Shown piece by piece: positions 57,369-64,000 of a DNA stretch of 64,000 nt (its first letter is position 1; the number at the start of each line of letters is the position of its first letter). Both the position numbers and the translations under genes were made by a program. Location of the stretch: positions 7,402,501-7,466,500 of the forward strand of contig JAUCBN010000025.1 of NCBI GenBank assembly GCA_035048815.1, written 5' to 3'. Source of the DNA: Abelmoschus esculentus. Its lineage: Eukaryota > Streptophyta > Magnoliopsida > Malvales > Malvaceae. Below the pieces are notes generated by a model. That model ran no database searches. It was not told the origin of the DNA and saw nothing but the letters and a program-made list of their open reading frames with translations.

Positions 57369-60300
57369 ATGACAATGGATAGAGAAAAGGAGAGAGAGGT
57401 AGAGCTTGAAAGCGCAATGTATACGAATTGCTTGCTTTTAGGTTTGGATCCATCGATTATCGGTCTCGGAGCCTCCAACGGAACCCCTCGAGTCGGACTT
57501 TTCCGTCATTCCAACCCTAAATTAGGCGAACAGCTTCTTTACTTCATCCTCTCTTCTCTTCGTGGCCCCGCTCAATCCGCCAGGGTAACGATCTTTTCCC
57601 TTTTTCTTTTTGCACCGGCTCGGTTTTGTTTTGATCTGGTCCGTATTGGTGTTGAGTTGAGTTTTTTGGTGTCGGATCTTTCAGGATTTCGATCGAGTTT
57701 GGCCGATTTTTGATTCAGCGCAATCTCGTGATTTTCGAAAGGTTGATTTCTCGATTTATTCGTTTTCGTATTTGAATTTTGAGTTTTATTGTTTTGTTTA
57801 AATTCTATTTATTTGTTGTTAATTTAGGTTGTGCAAGGGATAATTACCGAGCTGGAAGCACAAGGAGCTTTACCGAGGAGTAATTCGAGGGTTTCTTCGC
57901 TGGCTACTTGCTGTGGACCGAGGTGAGGAGTTAATTTCTGTTTGGTTGACCGAGAAAATTTAAGAAAGTCAAGCAAAATGGGAAAGTATATTGATTGGGT
58001 TGCTTCTATTAGTTCTAGTTGCATTTGACTCATTATAGTGAATATTTTACTATTGGCGCTGAATAGCATTGCAAGACTCAAGAAAGCTTGAATTGTTTTA
58101 TTTGCGACTCCATAAATGATTTTTGTTAATCTGTCTTCACATTGGGCTTTCTTATGTTTTTGATTTTGTAGATTTGTTGAACTTCTATGGCAACTTTCAT
58201 TGCATGCTTTGCGAGAGGTTCATAGAAGGAATTTTGCTGCAGATGTTGCTTCTAACCCATTGCCTGCACCATTGACTGATGTTGCATTTTCACATGCTGC
58301 TTCACTACTTCCCGTAACAAAGGTAATGCATCTCTAGGCTCTCTGCACAGATGTAGTTTCAAAATGGCTTTTTTAGACCTTCCATAGCTGTGAAGTAACA
58401 TGCTTGTTTTTTAAACAGGCTAGAATAGCTCTTGAACGGAGGAGGTTTTTGAAAAATGCAGAAACATCAGTGCAGAGACAAGCAATGTGGTCAAATTTGG
58501 CTCATGAAATGAATGCAGAGTTTCGTGGTCTTTGTGCTGAGGAGGTAAATAAATAGTTAATTACTTATTTGGAGTATTTGAGTTTTTATGTCAAATTATC
58601 AATATAACCTCCCTGCCCATTTCCTTTTGTTAAGGGATGACTTTGATTTAATATCTTTAACTAATGCCTTTCCTTGGAAAACCTGGATCATAGGCTTATT
58701 TGCAGCAAGAGCTGGAAAAACTACATGACTTAAGGAACAAAGTGAAGTTGGAAGGAGAGCTATGGGATGATCTTGTCTCTACTTCAAGTCAGAATTCTCA
58801 TTTGGTTTCAAAGGCTACTCGCTTATGGGAGTCTATATTATCTCGTAAAAGTAAATGCCCATGCATGAACCACATTCATCTGTATCTTCATTAACTTGTA
58901 TGACTTTCATAACCTTGATTTCAACCCATATGTCCAGACGAGCATGAAGTTCTTGCTTCAGGCCCTATTGAGGATTTGATAGCCCATCGGGAGCATAGGT
59001 AATTTGCCCCTGCTTGTCATTTTGCATGGTGCATATGGCACATTTTTTTCTCCCCTCCTCATATGCATCATTTTCAGGTATCGCATCTCTGGGTCATCAT
59101 TGCTTTCAGCTATGGACCGGAGTTCACAAGTACCTCCTACTGAAATCTTATCCGGTCATTCTGGTGATTTGGATGGCAAAGAACAAAATGACGGATATCA
59201 CACACAGTTCAATGAAGAGACACTTTCTCGGGTAGATGATAGAAGTGGGAGAATCCACCAGACTGTTGATGTAGCAGAAGTAATCAGACGTTGGACACAT
59301 GCATTACAACGCATTCATAAACAGTCACTTCAGCTGGTATGCTATTTTATTTTGTTTTTTTGTTTAAGTCAGCTAACTTGGTTTGTTTTAATACTTGGCC
59401 ACCAGAATTATACTGAATTTGCGAATGTGATAATGTCTATATGCACATGATTATTGATATGATATCATTTATCTTTGTGATATTGTCAATTTCATTTACC
59501 TGAGGCATAATTTTCAACAGTAAATTTGAAATTGTGATAACAAAATTTATGCCTGGTGTTCTTCAGCTTCTATGGAGCAAAAACCTTCCACTTAAATTTT
59601 TCATCTTTTGGAGATGTGAACTAGAAATCTTTTATGGTATATCAGTGAACTGAAATTTTCAGTTTGCACCTTCTGATGCATTTAAAAATAATTTATAAAT
59701 TCAAAACATAATTCACTTTTTTATGGAATTATGGATTTTATGTTGCTAATTATCAGTGTTGAAGTAGGGTGCTTGTATGCAGTGATAGTATTGCTATTGC
59801 ATTGCAGGCTAAAGCTAATGACGGAGAGGGTCCTGATATTCTGCGAAGCGCACATGATGGTAGCACAAGTGGTCATGCTGAGTCATTAGCTGCAACTCTT
59901 GCTGAGCATCAGCAACACCTGGCTAGCTTTCAGGTAAAGCAATTGCCATTGCACTTTTAAGTATTTATTTCTTGACGATCTAAGACTGAAAATATCTGTA
60001 AATGTTTCTAGTTGATGGAAGTTTTAGTTCCGAGTTATCTGGAGATAGAGAATTGACTGAATCTGTTTTTTTCCTTAATTTTTTTATTGAGTTGGTGTCA
60101 CAGAGTCAGGAGACAAATCAGTTGTTTAAATAAAATTAGTGAAATATTAAAATAAAATAAAAGTAAAAATTCCCATTTAGGGATATTATGGGGTTTTTTT
60201 GTTTCACTTATATTTATTAAAAGAAACTTGGAAATACCTAACTTCTCTGTGGATGTGTAAAGATCTAGTGGGAATATATTACTGTTTGCTTCTTTTTGCT

Positions 60301-61756
60301 TTGCTTTATATGTGCATGTTTGTAGTTTTACAAATACGCTTAGACATATATGCCTCTTTTAAGTTATATCTAAAGGGTTTTTTTGGCACCACTTTGTTGA
60401 CTCAACATGCTATTCTTAGTTTTAGATGACATGTACAATTTCTATTCCAAGTTTCTAATACCATTTAAATGCAGGTTCTTATTAACCAACTAAAGGAAGT
60501 TGCTCCATCAATCGAGAAGTCAATATCAGAGTGTACAGAGAAAGTAAATAGCATTTCCTCCAACTTACCTCCAGTGGCCAAACATCGCGGTCAAGCTTCC
60601 TCACCTAATCAGGCTCAGAGCAGTGGAAGGACCTTGGTAAATTACGTCCAATCACTGTTTCATGCCATACAAACATTTGAAACTTTGAATATTTGTGTGT
60701 AGAACTTATGATTCATTTTAAGATATTTTTATGGATCACGCAGGAAAGTAGCTCTGATGATGTTGGTGACATTACTTCAAAAATGTCTACTGTTCAGCTT
60801 GAGAAGATTTCAGCTAGCCCTCCAGCTTTAAAGCTACCGCAATTATTTAGTTTAACTCCGAATTCATCGGGAAAATGTGGAACCATGCAAAAGCGCCCCC
60901 CCTTGACCCCAAATTCAGCTGGAAAAGGTGGAAACATGCAAAAGCGACATACATTTGCTCCCGAGACCAACCAAATCGGAACTTTTTCTGAAAGGAATTC
61001 AGTGGAACAGCCTCTAGTAAACAATCACGTGGATTACCCACCCCAAGGTTTGTTTCTTTTCATTCCCCATTTGTCTCCCTACGTGTTATTGATTTAACAT
61101 CTTTTTATCAATCGAAAGAGAGTTGGTAATTTAACACCTTTTATGTTGCAGATACTGACGGTTCTTATATTCATAACTTAAAAAGATCTGTGAGGCAGGC
61201 TGCACTGTCAATGCCATCCTCCAATTCCGAGTCATTACTTGACAGTCAATCTAATGAAAGTTCTGAACACTTCTTTGTACCTATTTCATCAACTAATTTC
61301 TCTCTTGGAGGACCAGAAAACAAAGTGGGCCCTATAAAGACTAAGAGAGTATTTTCTACTCAAACAGACAACTCCTTGCTCGACAGCCATTCCAGTAACG
61401 GTCATTTCGGGAGTGATAACTACAATGCCTTGCCACAATTGTTGAACAATCTAGATTCCCTTAATGACTATGATCAGGCAAATGGATTTCTGTCCGCCGG
61501 TGCTTCAAGTTCTGCAGCTTCCGATGGCCAATCGTTTTTCGACGTGGACGAAGGTCAGGATCAGGTCTTCTCCCCTCCGTTGCTTATGGAAACATCCCTC
61601 TTTGCCGATGTTTATGAGGATTTGCTCGGTATGTTGTTTTAATTGCAAAGTAATACATACCATTATAAACTATAATCATGCAATATTATCATTGAGACAT
61701 TTCCGTTTTGTTCAGCTCCACTTTCAGAAACAGAAACTGCGTTGATGGAGCATTGA
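57369..61756 (+). CDS. AUG6: AUGMIN subunit 6 (HAUS6 orthologue), 13 exons
   Basis: AUG6 is a subunit of the eight-part augmin complex, which docks gamma-tubulin ring complexes on existing microtubules in spindle, phragmoplast and cortical arrays. Exons: 57369-57584, 57685-57741, 57828-57922, 58172-58322, 58419-58544, 58694-58850, 58938-58998, 59078-59336, 59808-59933, 60475-60636, 60744-61047, 61152-61628, 61716-61756. All introns are GT-AG, all phases join, and the product is 743 residues with no stop. The N-terminal HAUS6 domain (about residues 10-230) includes 'MYTNCLLLGLDP', 'SNPKLGEQLLYFIL', 'FVELLWQLSLHALREVHRR' and 'RQAMWSNLAHEMNAEFRGL'. A coiled-coil middle follows ('AYLQQELEKLHDLRNKVK'), with 'VDVAEVIRRWTHALQRIHKQ', then a serine-rich, low-complexity C-terminal third ending 'APLSETETALMEH'. 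An in-frame ATG two codons later (57375) is an alternative start; the first was kept because conserved N-termini of plant AUG6 begin MTMDREKE. Residues repeated in exon 11 are listed separately. Confidence 0.95.
60850..60950 (+). repeat. AUG6: Tandem duplication inside AUG6 exon 11
   Basis: Two adjacent units, 'LTPNSSGKCGTMQKRPP' and 'LTPNSAGKGGNMQKRHT', encoded by 51-bp near-repeats ('ttaactccgaattcatcggg' against 'ttgaccccaaattcagctgg'). The reading frame is preserved, and the duplication lies in the disordered part of the protein. Confidence 0.85.
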
Positions 61757-62096
61757 GACCTGAGTTCGAATGGTTTCGGTTTGTTGGGACGTCCAGCATT
61801 ATCTGCTGCCGTTGGTTTGTTGTTCAACACGATGCGTGTATGTACTTTGAGAGACAGATCCATTGAAGTCTTGACTATTGTTATTAATTTGTAAACCAAG
61901 TAAAGTTTAAAGAGAATTTATAATTTTTCCCACATTGCCAGAATAAGCTTTGATTGTGTTTCTCAGTGATTTAAATCCCTTTGTGTTGCTGTCAGTTTGT
62001 ATATGCATAAAGTTATAGATGATTGCTTTGCCTGCAAATGAGTTTTGTTGATTATGCAAGTTTGGGATTTTAGATGGGAAAATTACGGGTTACGTC
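61757..62096 (+). other. AUG6 3' untranslated region and downstream DNA
   Basis: T-rich sequence after the TGA. Possible poly(A) signals are 'AATAAG' at 61941 and nearby AT-rich words, none canonical. No other exon seen. Confidence 0.5.
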
Positions 62097-62160
62097 CTTG
62101 TATTTTTAATTGGAAAAATATATGATGCATTGGGGGAATATTTTGTTTCCACAAGTATCC

Positions 62161-62228
62161 TAACTTTAGGGATTGGGAATTATAATTTAGTTTCTAACTT
62201 TAGGGATTGGGAATTATAATTTAGTTTA
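62161..62228 (+). repeat. 34-bp perfect tandem duplication
   Basis: 'taactttagggattgggaat' plus 14 further bases (34 bp in all) occurs twice back to back (62161-62194, 62195-62228), the last base differing. Confidence 0.9.
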
Positions 62229-62921
62229 AAACATAGAGTATGTGATTAGAATTTAAGGGTTTAGGGTTAGGATTTAGAGTTAGACCTAGGATTTAGGATT
62301 TGGAGTAATAGATTAGGGATTTAGGTTTTTTTACTAATAGCTTTTAAATTCTAAACTTTAAATTCATATCATAATCCATAAATTCTAAGCATATAAACAT
62401 AAACTTCTGAATTAAATTTTTATGCCTAAAATAATTAGGGTTCTTGTGGAAATAAAATGTTTTCATTGTCGATGTATGATATAATTATTTTTTTAATTCA
62501 ATATAAATTAATTAGATTTATATTTTATATACCAACAATAGAAACAAGAAGCACCTTGGGTTAACAATTTAAGAGTCTACTTTAAGGTTTAAAGTTAAAA
62601 ATTAGGGTTTAGAATTTAAAGTTTATAATTAAAATTAAAGATTTAGGATTAAAAATTAGGTCTTAAAAATTTTTAGGATAATATGCTTGAAATTTAGCTT
62701 TTAACTTATAAACCCTAAACTAAACCTCTATGTATAAACTCTTAAACTTTAAAATAAACTTTTAAATCCTTAAACTAAAAAGTATTTAATTGCAAGGACT
62801 AAATTGCAAAAAATATAAATTAGTAATAGTTAAATTCGATAAAAATAAATTTAATGTATTTAATACATTATAATTTATACCTATACAATATAGTTTAATA
62901 CATTTCAAAAATGAAAATATA
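62229..62921. other. Intergenic AT-rich DNA with telomere-like words
   Basis: Degenerate TTTAGGG/CCCTAAA words at 62255-62335 and 62580-62760, in both orientations. No gene. Confidence 0.55.
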
Positions 62922-63030
62922 AAATTTATACTATATATGAAATATATTCTATATATCAAATTTATACTAAATATAGAATATATTCTATATATGAAATTTA
63001 TACTAAATATAGAATGTATTCTATAGATAA
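62922..63030 (+). repeat. 36-bp tandem repeat, three units
   Basis: Units start 'aaatttatacta' at 62922, 62958 and 62994. Each contains the palindrome-like 'atagaatatattctat'. Confidence 0.85.
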
Positions 63031-63057
63031 AATTTATACTATATATGGTATGATACT

Positions 63058-63460
63058 ATTTATAAAAATATGGAATATATAATAATATATATATATATAT
63101 AATATGTATATATGTATGCATATATATATATATATAATATAAGTATCTATGTAAGTATAGGTATAATTATATACTATATAATATACATATTACTTATATA
63201 CATATATGCATATATATTAGATGTATATATTAATATATTTATATAATATAGATTAATATATACTATGTATAAAATATAGTTTAATATATATATATATATA
63301 ATATACTTATATATATTATAATTTATGTATTAATGTATTATATGTAATATATAATATACTTTAATATATATAATATTATATATATATATATAATATACTT
63401 AAATGTATATTAATATATATTTAATTTGTTTATGAATTAATATATATATATATATAAATT
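63058..63460. repeat. TA-rich microsatellite region
   Basis: Runs of (TA)n broken by 'atgtatgc', 'agtatagg' and similar words. 63460-64000 beyond it is AT-rich with no feature I can support. Confidence 0.9.
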
Positions 63461-64000
63461 TTAAGCCAACACTAATCTCCTAAGCCCAAATCACTAAACT
63501 AATTCTCTAAAACCAATTCTCCAATCACTAAATTAATTCTCTATGATCAAGTTAAAACAATTTTAAAATATATAATCTGATTTTAATTAAATAAGAATCA
63601 AATTGAATAAAAATTAAAATTTAGAACTTAATTTTCGAGTGATCATAACTAAATTGAAATAATTGTAAAATAAGGTGTAGAGCGGCATGAGATTCGATTT
63701 TTAGGCGCGACCTATATAAAAATATGCAGAACTTTTTACACGACCTAGAGTAGTGTCAAAAGAATATCTAAATCTTATCTCCCTTTTTTATATTTTTAAT
63801 TGATTATATTTAATCAAAGTTTATTATTTGATTATATATTGTAATAATACTAATAATCCTCCAAAATTTATTATATATATTAATTCCCTCCAATTTTTTC
63901 CCTCTTTTTTTATATAATAATCAAAATTTATTTCTAATTCTCTCCAAAATTTTTACACTAAAAATAAATTAATCTTAAACTTAAAAAATGAGTGGCTTAT

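Noticed and set aside
57375..57377. Second ATG as the AUG6 start
   Set aside because: Possible, but the upstream ATG is in frame two codons earlier and fits the conserved N-terminus.
63058..63460. Replication origin or centromeric repeat
   Set aside because: Only TA-microsatellite composition is visible; nothing specific supports either role.

Overview
The window is AT-rich plant nuclear DNA. Spliced genes with GT-AG introns, Ty1/copia (Sirevirus-like) and Ty3/gypsy (chromovirus-like, Athila-like) retrotransposons, and a plant mobile domain gene copy all point to a eudicot. The mix of plant mobile domain genes and 'plant transposon protein' reading frames reminds me of Malvaceae (cotton/cacao relatives), but the sequence alone does not settle that.

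Layout: 1-1166 holds a decayed plant mobile domain gene running off the left edge. 2415-2630 holds only the first two exons of an NBP35 (cytosolic Fe-S assembly) gene copy. 3479-8346 is a copia element in an unusual arrangement: a solo LTR and a truncated relative share the same target duplication and about 350 bp of flank. 11142-13469 is the C-terminal two thirds of a cytosolic glucose-6-phosphate dehydrogenase gene. It is cut by a gypsy chromovirus (13470-20463) and carries a frameshift and a lost stop.

20464-44063 is a nest. Two minus-strand Sirevirus-like copia bodies share one LTR. The left body is split by a gypsy element (21284-36039, TSD CATTT). One LTR of that gypsy element is split by an Athila-like element lacking pol (22243-29349, TSD ATAGT), and the other by a solo LTR (32906-34519). 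The right copia body is split in its reverse transcriptase by another LTR fragment. 44493-48552 is the 3' end of a plus-strand Sirevirus-like element with an accessory reading frame. 48553-50429 is gypsy LTR-like DNA. 50830-56336 is a structurally complete but coding-dead copia element with perfect AAAAG target duplications.

The only gene that looks functional is at 57369-61756: AUG6, a subunit of the augmin complex that recruits gamma-tubulin to microtubules, with 13 exons and an uninterrupted 743-residue product. A near-consensus mitosis-specific activator (MSA) box lies about 190 bp upstream. The right end (61757-64000) is its 3' region followed by AT-rich tandem and TA repeats.

I found no operon-like or defence-like system. 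The least explained structure is in cis: dense arrays of short dyads (TATCGATA/GTTTCGATAC-type in LTRs of both superfamilies, CTGCCGAGGCAG-type in the Athila-like element, CATTC...GAATG in a 58-bp array in two copia elements), and reading frames of similar layout carried by two unrelated retrotransposon families.
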